64,000 bases of DNA from Microbacterium sp. (GTDB lineage Bacteria > Actinomycetota > Actinomycetes > Actinomycetales > Microbacteriaceae), in NCBI GenBank assembly GCA_013823625.1, contig PNMM01000001.1, positions 434,001-498,000 on the forward strand, read 5' to 3'. Shown here piece by piece: positions 16,228 through 25,381 of this stretch (its first letter is position 1; every line of letters begins with the position of its first letter). The translations under genes were made by a program, and so were the position numbers. The notes below the pieces were generated by a model, which worked only from the letters and a program-made list of their open reading frames with translations, did no database searches and had not been told where the DNA came from.

Positions 16228-17910
16228 ATGGCCGAATTCATTTACACCATGGTCCGCGCCCGCAAGGCGGTGGGCGACAAGCTCATTCTCGATGACGTGA
16301 CGATGTCGTTTTTTCCGGGCGCGAAGATCGGAATGGTCGGCCCCAACGGCGCCGGAAAGTCGACGATCATCAAGATCATGGCGGGCCTCGACACCCCGTC
16401 GAACGGTGAGGCGCGGCTGAGCCCCGGTTACACCGTCGGCATTCTCATGCAAGAGCCCGAGCTCGATGAGACCAAGACCGTGCTCGAGAACGTGCAAGAC
16501 GGCGTGCGCGAGCTCGCCGACAAGCTGCACCGCTTCAACGAGATTTCACTCGCGATGGCCGACCCCGATGCCGACTTCGACGCCTTGCTCGCCGAGATGG
16601 GCACGCTGCAAGAAGAGCTCGATGCCCAAAACGGCTGGGACCTCGACTCGCAATTGGAGCAGGCGATGGATGCCCTGCGCTGCCCGCCCGGAGACGAAAT
16701 GGTCACCCACCTCTCCGGTGGAGAAAAGCGTCGCGTCGCGCTCTGCAAGCTCTTGCTCGAGAAGCCTGATCTGCTGCTGCTCGACGAGCCCACGAACCAC
16801 CTCGACGCCGAGAGCGTGCTGTGGCTCGAGCAGCACTTGCAGAAGTACCCCGGCGCCGTGATTGCCATCACCCACGACCGGTACTTTCTCGACCACGTTG
16901 CCGAGTGGATCGCCGAGGTCGACCGCGGGCGTCTTTACCCCTACGAGGGCAACTACTCGACCTACCTCGAGAAGAAGGCCGCGCGCCTTGAGGTGCAGGG
17001 CAAGAAAGACGCCAAGCTCGCCAAGCGCCTCGAGAGCGAACTCGAGTGGGTGCGCTCGAACGCCAAGGGTCGTCAGGCCAAGTCGAAGGCGCGTCTCGCT
17101 CGCTACGAAGAGATGGCGTCAGAGGCCGAGAAGACGCGCAAGCTCGACTTCGAAGAGATCGTGATTCCCGTGGGCCCGCGCCTGGGCTCGCAGGTCATCG
17201 AAGCGACCAAGCTCAAGAAGGGCTTCGGCGACCGCGTGCTCATCGACGGGCTCTCGTTCACGCTGCCGCGCAACGGCATCGTCGGCATCATCGGCCCCAA
17301 CGGTGTGGGCAAGACCACGCTCTTCAAGACGATCGTGGGGCTCGAAGAGCTCGACTCGGGCACGCTCAAGATCGGCGAGACGGTCGACATCTCCTACGTC
17401 GACCAGAGCCGTGGCGGCATCGACCCCAACAAGACCCTGTGGGAGGTCGTGAGCGACGGCCTCGACTACATCCAGGTGGGCAAGACCGAGATTCCGTCGC
17501 GGGCATATGTCTCGCAGTTTGGCTTCAAGGGCCCCGACCAGCAGAAGAAGGCGGGCGTGCTCTCGGGTGGTGAGCGCAACCGTCTCAATCTCGCGCTCAC
17601 GCTCAAGCAGGGCGGCAACCTGCTGCTGCTCGACGAACCGACCAACGACCTCGATGTCGAAACCCTCGGCAGCCTCGAGAACGCGCTACTCGAATACCCC
17701 GGCTGTGCCGTGGTCATCACCCACGACCGGTGGTTTCTCGACCGCATCGCCACGCACATCTTGTCGTACGAGGGCACCGAGGCGAACCCGAGCTACTGGC
17801 ACTGGTTTGAGGGCAACTTCGAGGCCTACGAAGCCAACAAGATCGAGCGCCTCGGGCCCGAGGCGGCCAAGCCACACCGCTCGGCGTACCGCAAGCTGAC
17901 GCGCGACTAG
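16228..17910 (+). CDS. ettA: ABC-F protein EttA, energy-dependent translational throttle
   Basis: A 560-residue ABC-F ATPase with two nucleotide-binding domains and no membrane part. Domain 1 has Walker A GPNGAGKS (residues 38-45), signature LSGGEKRRVA and LLLLDEPTNHLD; domain 2 has GPNGVGKTT, LSGGERNRLN and LLLLDEPTNDLD. Between them is the ABC-F linker with the Lys/Arg-rich WVRSNAKGRQAKSKARLA. The opening residues EFIYTMVRARK are typical of EttA, which binds the ribosomal E site and gates the first elongation step according to ATP/ADP. Length matches the family (about 555-560). Confidence 0.93.
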   Translation: MAEFIYTMVRARKAVGDKLILDDVTMSFFPGAKIGMVGPNGAGKSTIIKIMAGLDTPSNGEARLSPGYTVGILMQEPELDETKTVLENVQDGVRELADKLHRFNEISLAMADPDADFDALLAEMGTLQEELDAQNGWDLDSQLEQAMDALRCPPGDEMVTHLSGGEKRRVALCKLLLEKPDLLLLDEPTNHLDAESVLWLEQHLQKYPGAVIAITHDRYFLDHVAEWIAEVDRGRLYPYEGNYSTYLEKKAARLEVQGKKDAKLAKRLESELEWVRSNAKGRQAKSKARLARYEEMASEAEKTRKLDFEEIVIPVGPRLGSQVIEATKLKKGFGDRVLIDGLSFTLPRNGIVGIIGPNGVGKTTLFKTIVGLEELDSGTLKIGETVDISYVDQSRGGIDPNKTLWEVVSDGLDYIQVGKTEIPSRAYVSQFGFKGPDQQKKAGVLSGGERNRLNLALTLKQGGNLLLLDEPTNDLDVETLGSLENALLEYPGCAVVITHDRWFLDRIATHILSYEGTEANPSYWHWFEGNFEAYEANKIERLGPEAAKPHRSAYRKLTRD

Positions 17911-17952
17911 CGGGTCGACCTCGATGGCTCGCCTTCACGTCGCACAGCGCCG

Positions 17953-18417
17953 ATGACGCGCCTTCATGTCGCGATCTCGCTGCGGTGGAGCGACCTCGAC
18001 GCCTATGCGCACGTCAACAACGCGCGCATGTTCACGCTGCTCGAAGAGGCGCGCATTGCCGCCTTTTGGGGCGGGGGAGCGAATGGCGCCCCGACGGCGG
18101 TGCTCACGACAGGGCCGGGCGCTGACTCGGTCACGCTCATCGCGGCCCAGCAGATCGAGTATCGCGAGCAGATTCCGTATCACCGCGAGCCGCTCGACGT
18201 AGAGCTCTGGATCGGCAAGCTCGGCGGCGCGAGCCTGCAGGTCTGCTACGAGGTCTACAGCCCCGCCGCGCACGAGCCGCGCACGCTCTATGTGCGCGCC
18301 TCGACGACGATCGTGCTCGCCGACCGCGAGACGGGCGCGCCCCGTCGCATCACCGACGACGAGCGCGAGGCCTGGGCGCCTTACGTCGAAGAGCCGCTGG
18401 TCTTTCGGCAGCAGTAG
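17953..18417 (+). CDS. Acyl-CoA thioesterase, 4HBT hotdog family
   Basis: A 154-residue hotdog-fold protein. RWSDLDAYAHVNNARMFTLLEEAR is the 4-hydroxybenzoyl-CoA thioesterase/FadM-type motif, with the catalytic Asp in SDLDAYAHVNN; the beta-strands QIEYREQIPY and LYVRASTTIVL complete the fold. It probably hydrolyses a fatty or aromatic acyl-CoA. It follows ettA by 42 bases. Just upstream, a partial duplicate of its first codons makes a ten-codon ORF (17924-17956) that overlaps its ATG by ATGA. No Shine-Dalgarno is visible, so translation may depend on that coupling. Confidence 0.82.
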   Translation: MTRLHVAISLRWSDLDAYAHVNNARMFTLLEEARIAAFWGGGANGAPTAVLTTGPGADSVTLIAAQQIEYREQIPYHREPLDVELWIGKLGGASLQVCYEVYSPAAHEPRTLYVRASTTIVLADRETGAPRRITDDEREAWAPYVEEPLVFRQQ

Positions 18418-18426
18418 ACACGAGCG

Positions 18427-19257
18427 TCACCGCCCGATGCGGTGCCACTCGCGCACGAACGACACGGCCGCCGTGAGCGGGTAATCGTTGGCGTCGCGCT
18501 CCGTTTCGTCGGGCAACTCGTAGAGGTTGAGCATGAGTTGCAGGGGGTAGGCGGGTGACTGGTCGGCTTCGGCCACGAGCTCGTCGTCGATGTAGAAGCG
18601 GGCTGCGCCGGGCATCCACTCGACGGAGAAGGTGCGGCCGGCCCGAACGTCGCCCGCGGTCTCGACCTGCGCGAAGTCATCGCGCAGCGTGGGGTCGCCA
18701 AACGGGTGAATGCCCACGCCCACGAGCGCTGAGCCATCGGGGCGGATGTCACGGCCAAAGATCTCGACGACACACAGTTCGCCCGACTGCTCGGGAACGT
18801 GCTCGAAGCCGATCAACCACAGGGCCGTGAGTGCCCGCGGGTGGGTGCTGGGCTGCAGGTTGACCTCAATGAGTCCGTAGTGGGGCAGCCAGAGTCGCTG
18901 GTCGAGCTGCGCCGTGCGCACGAGAAGGCCCTCGCGAAACGGATGCTGACCCGAGCCACTGCCCACCTCACCCGAGCGTGCGCCGGTCTGCAGGTTCGAC
19001 ACGCGAAGTTCGCCGTTGAACTCGGGGCTCCACGCCTCTTGGTCGTGGTCGATGCGCAGGGTGAGCCCCGGGCTGCTCGAGTCAGAGGCGCCGAGCGAGT
19101 AGCGCGCCGCCGAGCGCTCAGGACTACTCCACTGCGGTAAGTAGTGCGGCACCCAGCGCGAGGTGTCGAGAGCTGACCCGGTGAATCGTTCCTCGACAAC
19201 GAGTTCGTAGCGCGAGCGATCGAGTCGCTCGTTCGGCAGGTCGGGAGGCAGGCGCAC
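18427..19257 (-). CDS. GH16-like (laminarinase-fold) protein with altered catalytic motif
   Basis: A 276-residue protein with a GH16-type concanavalin-like fold: ELVVEERFTGSALDTSRWVPHYLPQW at the front, LPHYGLIEVNLQP and the final strands FYIDDELVAEADQSPAYPLQLMLNLYEL. The family active-site motif ExDxxE appears as ELCVVE: Glu160 and Glu165 keep the nucleophile and acid/base spacing but the middle Asp is replaced by Cys162. No signal peptide is present, which is unusual for a polysaccharidase, so it may be a cytoplasmic carbohydrate-binding or atypical hydrolase protein. CACCGC-CCGAT-GCGGTG at its 3' end can form a terminator-like hairpin. Confidence 0.7.
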   Translation of the reverse strand: MRLPPDLPNERLDRSRYELVVEERFTGSALDTSRWVPHYLPQWSSPERSAARYSLGASDSSSPGLTLRIDHDQEAWSPEFNGELRVSNLQTGARSGEVGSGSGQHPFREGLLVRTAQLDQRLWLPHYGLIEVNLQPSTHPRALTALWLIGFEHVPEQSGELCVVEIFGRDIRPDGSALVGVGIHPFGDPTLRDDFAQVETAGDVRAGRTFSVEWMPGAARFYIDDELVAEADQSPAYPLQLMLNLYELPDETERDANDYPLTAAVSFVREWHRIGR

Positions 19258-19323
19258 GCGACGATGGTAGCGGCACGCGGTGACCGGCGAGCCCAGAGAA
19301 TACCGTGGCCGCAGAAGTGGGGC

Positions 19324-20235
19324 TCAGGCCTGCGGAACGCGCACCATGCCCTCTTGCGCGACGCTCGCGACGAGCATCCCGTCGCGTGTGAAAATGCGGC
19401 CGAGCGAGAGGCCGCGCCCGCCTTGCGCGGTGGGCGACTCTTGCACGTAGAGCAGCCAGTCGTCGACGCGCGCGAAGCGGTGCCACCACATGGCGTGGTC
19501 GAGGCTCGCCATCTTGAGCCCGGGGGTAGCCCAGGTGGCGCCGTGACGCCGCATGATCGGCTCGAGAATCGTGTAGTCGCTCGCGTAGGCGAGCGCGGCG
19601 CGGTGCAGGTTTTCGTCGTCGGGCAGTGGCGACATGCTGCGAAACCACACGGCCTGGTGCGCCACGGCCTCGGGGCCCGGGGCGAAGTAGACGGGGGCAT
19701 CCACGTGCCGCAAATCGAACGGTCGGCTGTTCGCCCAGTACTGCGCGACCGGGTGATCGATGGGTCCGAGGATGTCGCGTGCGCTCGGCAAGTCGTCGGG
19801 GTCGGGGATTCCCGCTGGCATCTCGGCCTGGTGCTCGAGGCCCGGGTCGACGTCTTGAAAGCTCGCGATCATCGAGAGAATCGGCTCGCCGTTTTGGTAG
19901 GCCTGCGTGCGCCGTGTCGAGAACGAGCGGCCGTCGTGAATGCGATCGACCGAGAACGTGATGTCTTGCTCGTCGTCGCCGGGCCGCAAGAAGTAGCCGT
20001 GCATCGAGTGGATGAATCGATCAGCCTCGACCGTGCGCATTGCGGCGAGTACGGCTTGCGCGGCAACTTGCCCGCCAAAGACGCGTCTCTGTGGCGTCCA
20101 CAGGCTCGGCGCCGTGAAGATGTCTTCGCGCGTGCGGGCGCCCGTGCTCGTGAGCGTGAGCGCAGTGAGCATGTCGGAGACGGGGTCGCCGACTATGGGC
20201 GCAGGGGCGACGGGGTCGTGAAGAGCGTCGGTCAC
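19324..20235 (-). CDS. tesB: Acyl-CoA thioesterase II
   Basis: A 303-residue TesB-type double-hotdog thioesterase. RVFGGQVAAQAVLAAMRTV, HSMHGYFLRPGD and STRRTQAYQNGEPILSMIASFQ form the first hotdog; LASDYTILEP-like YASDYTILEPIM and MASLDHAMWWHRF form the second with the catalytic Asp/Gln/Thr set expected of TesB. It hydrolyses medium- and long-chain acyl-CoA in the cytoplasm. The GTG start is fixed by TAGACT six bases upstream. Length is close to the family value (about 285-300). Confidence 0.92.
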   Translation of the reverse strand: MTDALHDPVAPAPIVGDPVSDMLTALTLTSTGARTREDIFTAPSLWTPQRRVFGGQVAAQAVLAAMRTVEADRFIHSMHGYFLRPGDDEQDITFSVDRIHDGRSFSTRRTQAYQNGEPILSMIASFQDVDPGLEHQAEMPAGIPDPDDLPSARDILGPIDHPVAQYWANSRPFDLRHVDAPVYFAPGPEAVAHQAVWFRSMSPLPDDENLHRAALAYASDYTILEPIMRRHGATWATPGLKMASLDHAMWWHRFARVDDWLLYVQESPTAQGGRGLSLGRIFTRDGMLVASVAQEGMVRVPQA

Positions 20236-20240
20236 ACGCG

Positions 20241-20247
20241 TAGTCTA
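20241..20247. promoter_or_regulatory. Overlapping divergent -10 boxes
   Basis: On the minus strand TAGACT (20247-20242) sits six bases before the tesB GTG; on the plus strand TAGTCT (20241-20246) sits eight bases before the ATG at 20255. The two boxes share five bases, so the two promoters cannot be occupied together. Confidence 0.45.
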
Positions 20248-20254
20248 TGGAGCG

Positions 20255-20953
20255 ATGAACACCGCGTTCGCGCTCTCGTCTGTGCCCGCTGCGCACGACC
20301 TCTCTGTGCTTCTCGCGCGCGCTCTTCGCCTCGACGAGGCCGGCGCCGTTCGACTCATCGCCGATGCCGGCGTGCTCGCCGTGTATGTCGCCGTCATCAC
20401 GCCCAAGGGTTTGCTCGATCGCGGCCCCACGGTGCTCGGCTTGCGAACCCTGGCCTTGAGCCCCACGGCCGAGGGTGAGCGCACCTTCGACGTCGTTGTG
20501 CCCATTCGTTCGTTGCAGGCGAGAGTGGATGCTGCGCTCACGACCGTCGGAGACGACGCACCCGTCGGCACCCCCGTCACGATCGGTTTTCCGGCAGCGG
20601 CTAGCACGATCGTGTGGGCCGGAATCAGCCCACCCCGCGGGGGATGGCAACGCATGTCACCCCTCGACCCCACGGTCTTCGCGGCCGCCGCGCGCGCGGG
20701 CATCGAAGAGGTTGCGACCGCCATTCCCGAGGGCACGGGCGAGCAGATCGTGCACCGCGTGCGCAGCGAAGTGTGGGGTCGACCCATTCCTGAGGCTGAC
20801 CACTTGCCCGCGGGCAGCGCGTTCGCCCTCGAAAGCCTGGGCTTTCTCGGCGACGACCCCGTGCAGCAGTTCGCCACCGGATCGTGGGTGCGACTCAGCA
20901 CCAACCGCGGGCACGTGCTCGTGAAGCAAAACGCCTGGAGCCTGAGCAACTAG
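20255..20953 (+). CDS. Conserved hypothetical protein
   Basis: A 232-residue soluble protein that I do not recognise as a named family, though its clean coding bias and divergent position mark it as a real gene. It starts MNTAFALSSVPAAHDLSVLLARALRLDE and has two halves of alternating strand and helix (LAVYVAVITPKGLLDRGPTVLGLR; VHRVRSEVWGRPI). There is no signal peptide, membrane helix or metal motif. Its promoter overlaps that of tesB, which suggests reciprocal expression. The stop is followed by a CGCGG-TGTG-CCGCG hairpin (20964-20977) before the convergent dehydrogenase gene. Confidence 0.7.
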   Translation: MNTAFALSSVPAAHDLSVLLARALRLDEAGAVRLIADAGVLAVYVAVITPKGLLDRGPTVLGLRTLALSPTAEGERTFDVVVPIRSLQARVDAALTTVGDDAPVGTPVTIGFPAAASTIVWAGISPPRGGWQRMSPLDPTVFAAAARAGIEEVATAIPEGTGEQIVHRVRSEVWGRPIPEADHLPAGSAFALESLGFLGDDPVQQFATGSWVRLSTNRGHVLVKQNAWSLSN

Positions 20954-20989
20954 CTGCCGCGCCCGCGGTGTGCCGCGCCTGCCGCGACG

Positions 20990-22639
20990 CTACGCCTGCC
21001 GCGCGATCGCGCGCCCCGCCCGCAGCCCGGTGTGCAGACACCCGCCGAGGAACGTGCCCTCGAGCGAGCGGTAGCCGTGCACCCCGCCGCCGCCAAAACC
21101 GGCGGTCTCGCCGACGGCGTAGAGGCCGGGAATCCGCGAGCCGTCGGCGCCGAGCGCACGCGAGTCGAGGTCGGTTTGCACGCCGCCCAGACTCTTGCGG
21201 GTCAGCACGTGCAGCCGCACGGCGATGAGCGGGCCGTGCTTCGGGTCGGTGAGCCGGTGCGGCGGCGCGACGCGGATGAGCTTGTCGCCCCGGTATTTCC
21301 GCGCGCCGCGAATGGCCGTGAGCTGGGCGTCTTTGCCGAACTCGTTGTCGAGCATGCGGTCACGCGCGGCGATTTCGTCGCGCACGCGGGCGGCGTCGAG
21401 TGGGGCATCCGGTTCGAGGGCCGCCATGCGCGCCACGAGGTCGTCAACCGAGTTCGCGACGATGAAGTCGGCTCCGTCGCGCTTGAAGCGCTCGACGGGT
21501 TCGGTCGCGCCCTTGCCGAGGCGTTGGCGTAGCAGCTCGCGCACGCTGCGTCCGGTGAGGTCGGGGTTTTGCTCGCTGCCGCTGAGCGCGAACTCTTTCT
21601 CGATGATCGACTGCGTCGTGACGAACCAACTGTGGTCGTAGCCCGTCGTGCGCAAGTGGGCGAGGGTGCCGAGCGTGTCGAAGCCCGGAAAGAGCGGGGT
21701 GGGCAGGCGGCGACCCGTCGCGTCGAGCCACAGGCTCGAGGGGCCGGGCAAGATGCGAATGCCGTGTTTCTCCCACACGGGGGAGTGATTCTGGATTCCC
21801 TCGACGTAGTGCCACATACGATCACCGTTGACGAGCCGAGCGCCGGCGGCTTCGGCTATGCCCAGCCCGCGGCCGTCAACGTGCGCGGGCACGCCGCTCA
21901 CCATGTGCTGCGGGGGAGTGCCGAGCCGCTCGGGCCAGGCCGCGCGCACGAGGTCGTGGTTGCCGCCGATGCCGCCCGTGGCCATAACGACCGCGCTCGC
22001 CTCGAGGCTGAACTCGCCGACCACATCGCGGTTTGACGGTGCACCGCGCTCCGCGGTGTCGGGGGAGAGCACGCTGCCACTTACGCCGACCACGCGACCA
22101 TCGGTGACGGTCAGCGCGTCGACCCGGTGACGGAAGAGCAGAGTGACGAGTCCGGCATCCACCCCTCGACGCACCGTGGCGACGAAAGGCTCGAGAATCG
22201 CCGGGCCGGTGCCCCAGACGATGTGAAAGCGCGGCACCGAGTTGCCGTGCCGCGTGGCCGTGTCGCCGCCGCGCTCGGCCCAGCCCACGACCGGAAACAG
22301 CCCAATGCCCTTGCTGCGCAGCCACGCACGCTTCTCGCCTGCGGCCCACTCGAGGTAGGCATCGGCCCAGGCGCGCCCGTGCTCGTCGTCGGCTCGGTCG
22401 AAGCCTGCCGTGCCGGCCCAGTCTTGGCGAGCAAGATCGAGCGAGTCGCGGATGCCCATCCGTCGTTGCTCGGGGCTGTCGACCAAGAACAGCCCGCCAA
22501 ATGACCACCACGCCTGACCGCCGAACGTGGCCTCGGGTTCTTGGTCGACGATCGTGACGTGCTTGCCGGCATCGACGAGCTCGGCCGCGGCGACGAGGCC
22601 CGCGAGGCCCGCGCCGACGATGATGGCGTCAGAACTCAT
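20990..22639 (-). CDS. FAD-binding dehydrogenase (fumarate reductase/KstD-like)
   Basis: A 549-residue flavoprotein. The N-terminus AIIVGAGLAGLVAAAELVDAGKHVTIVDQE is a complete Rossmann dinucleotide fold with the terminal acidic residue, and the C-terminal GLYAVGETAGFGGGGVHGYR is the second FAD motif. The central GQAWWSFGGLFLVD and MATGGIGGNHDLVRAAWP match the COG3573 FAD-binding dehydrogenases, related to fumarate reductase and ketosteroid dehydrogenase. The substrate is unknown. The ATG overlaps the stop of the DUF2510 gene upstream (ATGA), so the two are translated together. Confidence 0.85.
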   Translation of the reverse strand: MSSDAIIVGAGLAGLVAAAELVDAGKHVTIVDQEPEATFGGQAWWSFGGLFLVDSPEQRRMGIRDSLDLARQDWAGTAGFDRADDEHGRAWADAYLEWAAGEKRAWLRSKGIGLFPVVGWAERGGDTATRHGNSVPRFHIVWGTGPAILEPFVATVRRGVDAGLVTLLFRHRVDALTVTDGRVVGVSGSVLSPDTAERGAPSNRDVVGEFSLEASAVVMATGGIGGNHDLVRAAWPERLGTPPQHMVSGVPAHVDGRGLGIAEAAGARLVNGDRMWHYVEGIQNHSPVWEKHGIRILPGPSSLWLDATGRRLPTPLFPGFDTLGTLAHLRTTGYDHSWFVTTQSIIEKEFALSGSEQNPDLTGRSVRELLRQRLGKGATEPVERFKRDGADFIVANSVDDLVARMAALEPDAPLDAARVRDEIAARDRMLDNEFGKDAQLTAIRGARKYRGDKLIRVAPPHRLTDPKHGPLIAVRLHVLTRKSLGGVQTDLDSRALGADGSRIPGLYAVGETAGFGGGGVHGYRSLEGTFLGGCLHTGLRAGRAIARQA

Positions 22640-23268
22640 GGCGCGAAGGTCATCGTCGAGACGCCGTTGATGATTTGCACCGTCAAGAAGATAGACAGTG
22701 CGATACCGAGCATGAACGCCGCGACGAACGTCGCGATCGTCACCCACATGACCGACAGCCCTTGACCCGTTCGGCGGTTGGCAACGACGGCGCGGCCGAT
22801 CGTGTAGACGCCGTAACTCACGACAAAGGTTAAGAAGATCCAGGCCCAGTGGAACGGCTGCGGCACACCGCGCTGCTTGAGCTCGCGCCAGTCGAGGTAG
22901 GCGAACCAAATGATGAGTCCGGTCGTGATCCAGCCGAGCGCAATCATGAGCAGGTAGCCCGGCGTGACCAAGAACGTGACGGCGCTCATGCCGGTGGGGT
23001 CGGTGAGAAGGGCCTCGATGTAGCCGGACCAGTCAATGAACAACAAGCCCAACGTCGGCAGCCACGGCAGAAAGACGATGAGCCAGATCCACGGCGTGTT
23101 CGGGTCGGTGCCTTCAGGCGCTCGCAAGGCCTGGGCCGCGGCCGCCGCCGAGTAGGGCGTTTCGAGGGTGTCAGTCCACTTCGTGCCATCCCACCATCGG
23201 CGCTGAGCACTGCCCGCCGGGTCGGGATACCAGCCGGCAACAGCCGGTGATGCAGCGGGATCAGTCAT
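22636..23268 (-). CDS. DUF2510 membrane protein, paralogue 1
   Basis: A 210-residue protein: an N-terminal DUF2510 motif ([26 protein letters not shown]), a short linker, and four or five predicted transmembrane helices with RRTGQGLSVMW between the last ones. DUF2510 is common in actinobacterial membrane proteins; its role is unknown. It is a paralogue of the protein at 24749-25381, sharing the domain order, length and many blocks (ETPYSAAAAA, APEGTDP, FHWAW, GRAVVA). The ATG has GAGGAG five bases upstream, inside a nine-codon ORF that copies the end of glbO. It is coupled by ATGA to the dehydrogenase gene. Confidence 0.82.
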   Translation of the reverse strand: MTDPAASPAVAGWYPDPAGSAQRRWWDGTKWTDTLETPYSAAAAAQALRAPEGTDPNTPWIWLIVFLPWLPTLGLLFIDWSGYIEALLTDPTGMSAVTFLVTPGYLLMIALGWITTGLIIWFAYLDWRELKQRGVPQPFHWAWIFLTFVVSYGVYTIGRAVVANRRTGQGLSVMWVTIATFVAAFMLGIALSIFLTVQIINGVSTMTFAP

Positions 23269-23294
23269 GGGGTCTCCTCGAACGGGGGCGTCAT
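23265..23294 (-). other. Nine-codon leader ORF resembling the end of glbO
   Basis: The minus strand reads MTPPFEETP then TGA, overlapping the DUF2510 ATG by ATGA. Its last five residues, stop, Shine-Dalgarno GAGGAG and overlap are identical to the glbO/DUF2510 junction at 25378-25398. It is best read as a remnant carried along when the DUF2510 gene was duplicated; it may now couple translation. Confidence 0.5.
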
Positions 23295-23353
23295 TGCACG
23301 GGCGGTTCGGTGTCGATAATCGCACAGCCTCGCGCTCATCAGGCGGCATGCCC

Positions 23354-23722
23354 TTAGCGCGCGGGCGTGCTCACGATCTCGTCGGCGTGCTGGGCAATCC
23401 AGCCCATGAGAGGCAGCAAGTGTGCGGTGAGTTCGCGACCCCGCTCGGTGAGGCGGTAGGTGACGCGCGGCGGGATGACCGGCTCGGCCTCGCGGTCGAC
23501 AAAGCCGTCGGCCACCAGGGTGCGCAGGGTTTGCGCGAGCATCTTTTCGCTCACTCCCTCGACGACGCGGCGCAGCTCGCTCCAGCGGTGATCGCCCGCG
23601 CTCAGGGCGAGCAGCACAAGCACGCCCCACGTGCTCGTGACGTGGTCGAGCACGAGGCGGCTATTGCACTGGGCGGGCAAAACTCCGCGCGTGACGCCGG
23701 GAACAGTGCTCAGGTCGACCAT
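23354..23722 (-). CDS. HxlR-family transcriptional regulator
   Basis: A 122-residue winged-helix regulator: STWGVLVLLALSAGDHRWSELRRVVEGVSEKMLAQTLRTLVADGFVDRE holds the DNA-binding helices, and VTYRLTERGRELTAHL the wing and dimerisation helix. CNSRLVLDHV keeps an N-terminal Cys (in PAQCNSR), the residue used for redox or quinone sensing in several HxlR/QsrR-type regulators; whether it senses here is inference. The ATG is fixed by a TACCGT box six bases upstream. It is divergent from an NAD(P)-binding oxidoreductase gene, the usual HxlR target. Confidence 0.88.
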   Translation of the reverse strand: MVDLSTVPGVTRGVLPAQCNSRLVLDHVTSTWGVLVLLALSAGDHRWSELRRVVEGVSEKMLAQTLRTLVADGFVDREAEPVIPPRVTYRLTERGRELTAHLLPLMGWIAQHADEIVSTPAR

Positions 23723-23728
23723 GCCCAC

Positions 23729-23766
23729 ACGGTAGCAGAGGTACTAACCAAAAAGTGGGTACTGCG
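23729..23766. promoter_or_regulatory. HxlR promoter and candidate operator
   Basis: TACCGT (23734-23729, minus strand) is the -10 of the leaderless hxlR-type gene. Next to it lie two GGTACT motifs (23740-23745 and 23758-23763, plus strand) around ACCAAAAAGTG, a likely binding region between the regulator and the divergent oxidoreductase. Confidence 0.35.
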
Positions 23767-23848
23767 GATTGGGAAGCTATCGGGCGAAGGCGGGGTTGAC
23801 GCGAGAGTGCCGCAGAACGTCGGCGCAGCATCCACGAAAGGAACCCCC

Positions 23849-24709
<861 letters not shown>

Positions 24710-24748
24710 CCCTGCGGCACGCCGAGCACTGACGCGGCGGCGCGCCGC

Positions 24749-25381
24749 CTACGGAGTGAGGTTCGTGAAGTCGACGCTCGCGAGCGAGATCTGCACGAGG
24801 TAGATCGCGAGCCCGATCGACACGATGATGCCCAAGACGATCGTGGCGATCGTGAACCACAACGACGCCATACCTCGACCCGTACGGCGGCGCGCCACAA
24901 TGGCGCGGCCGATGGGGTAGACGGGCCACACGCTCGCGAGCACCAAGAACGACCACGCCCAGTGGAACGGGCGCGGAACCCCGCGGCGACGAAGCTCACG
25001 CCAGTCGAGGAACGCGAAGAGCACGAACAAAATGTTCGTGATCCAGCCGAGCGCCGTGACCGCGAGGTATCCGGGGGCGGTCACGATGCTCAGTTGGGCG
25101 GCCGCGGTCGGGTCGGTGAGAGACGTGACGACCACCTGCTCCCAGTCGATCAAGAAGATCGACAGCACCTGCAGTACGGGAATGGCCATGAGCGGCCAGA
25201 TCCACGTCGTGTAGGGGTCGGTGCCCTCGGGCGCCTTCTCAGGTAGCGCCGCGGCAGCGGTTGAGTAGGGCGTTTCGAAGTGATCGGTCCACTGCATGCC
25301 ATCCCACCAGCGACGCTGTGCGCCTCCAGCGGGGTCGGGGTACCAGCCGGCGGGCGTCGACGGAACGGCGGGGTCGGTCAT
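24749..25381 (-). CDS. DUF2510 membrane protein, paralogue 2
   Basis: A 210-residue paralogue of the protein at 22636-23268 with the same plan: DUF2510 motif [26 protein letters not shown], then four or five transmembrane helices and [12 protein letters not shown]. Its ATG overlaps the glbO stop (ATGA) and uses GAGGAG inside the last glbO codons as ribosome site, so it is the third gene of an mscS-glbO-DUF2510 operon. That position makes it the likely parental copy of the pair. Function unknown. Confidence 0.82.
   Translation of the reverse strand: MTDPAVPSTPAGWYPDPAGGAQRRWWDGMQWTDHFETPYSTAAAALPEKAPEGTDPYTTWIWPLMAIPVLQVLSIFLIDWEQVVVTSLTDPTAAAQLSIVTAPGYLAVTALGWITNILFVLFAFLDWRELRRRGVPRPFHWAWSFLVLASVWPVYPIGRAIVARRRTGRGMASLWFTIATIVLGIIVSIGLAIYLVQISLASVDFTNLTP

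Noticed and set aside
20964-20977. CGCGG-TGTG-CCGCG as a firm terminator
   Set aside because: A five-base stem without a T-run is expected by chance at this GC content, so it is mentioned only within the gene entry.
22640-22909. N-terminal extension of the FAD dehydrogenase
   Set aside because: It overlaps the DUF2510 gene; the Rossmann motif begins right after the ATG at 22639, which has an ATGA overlap.
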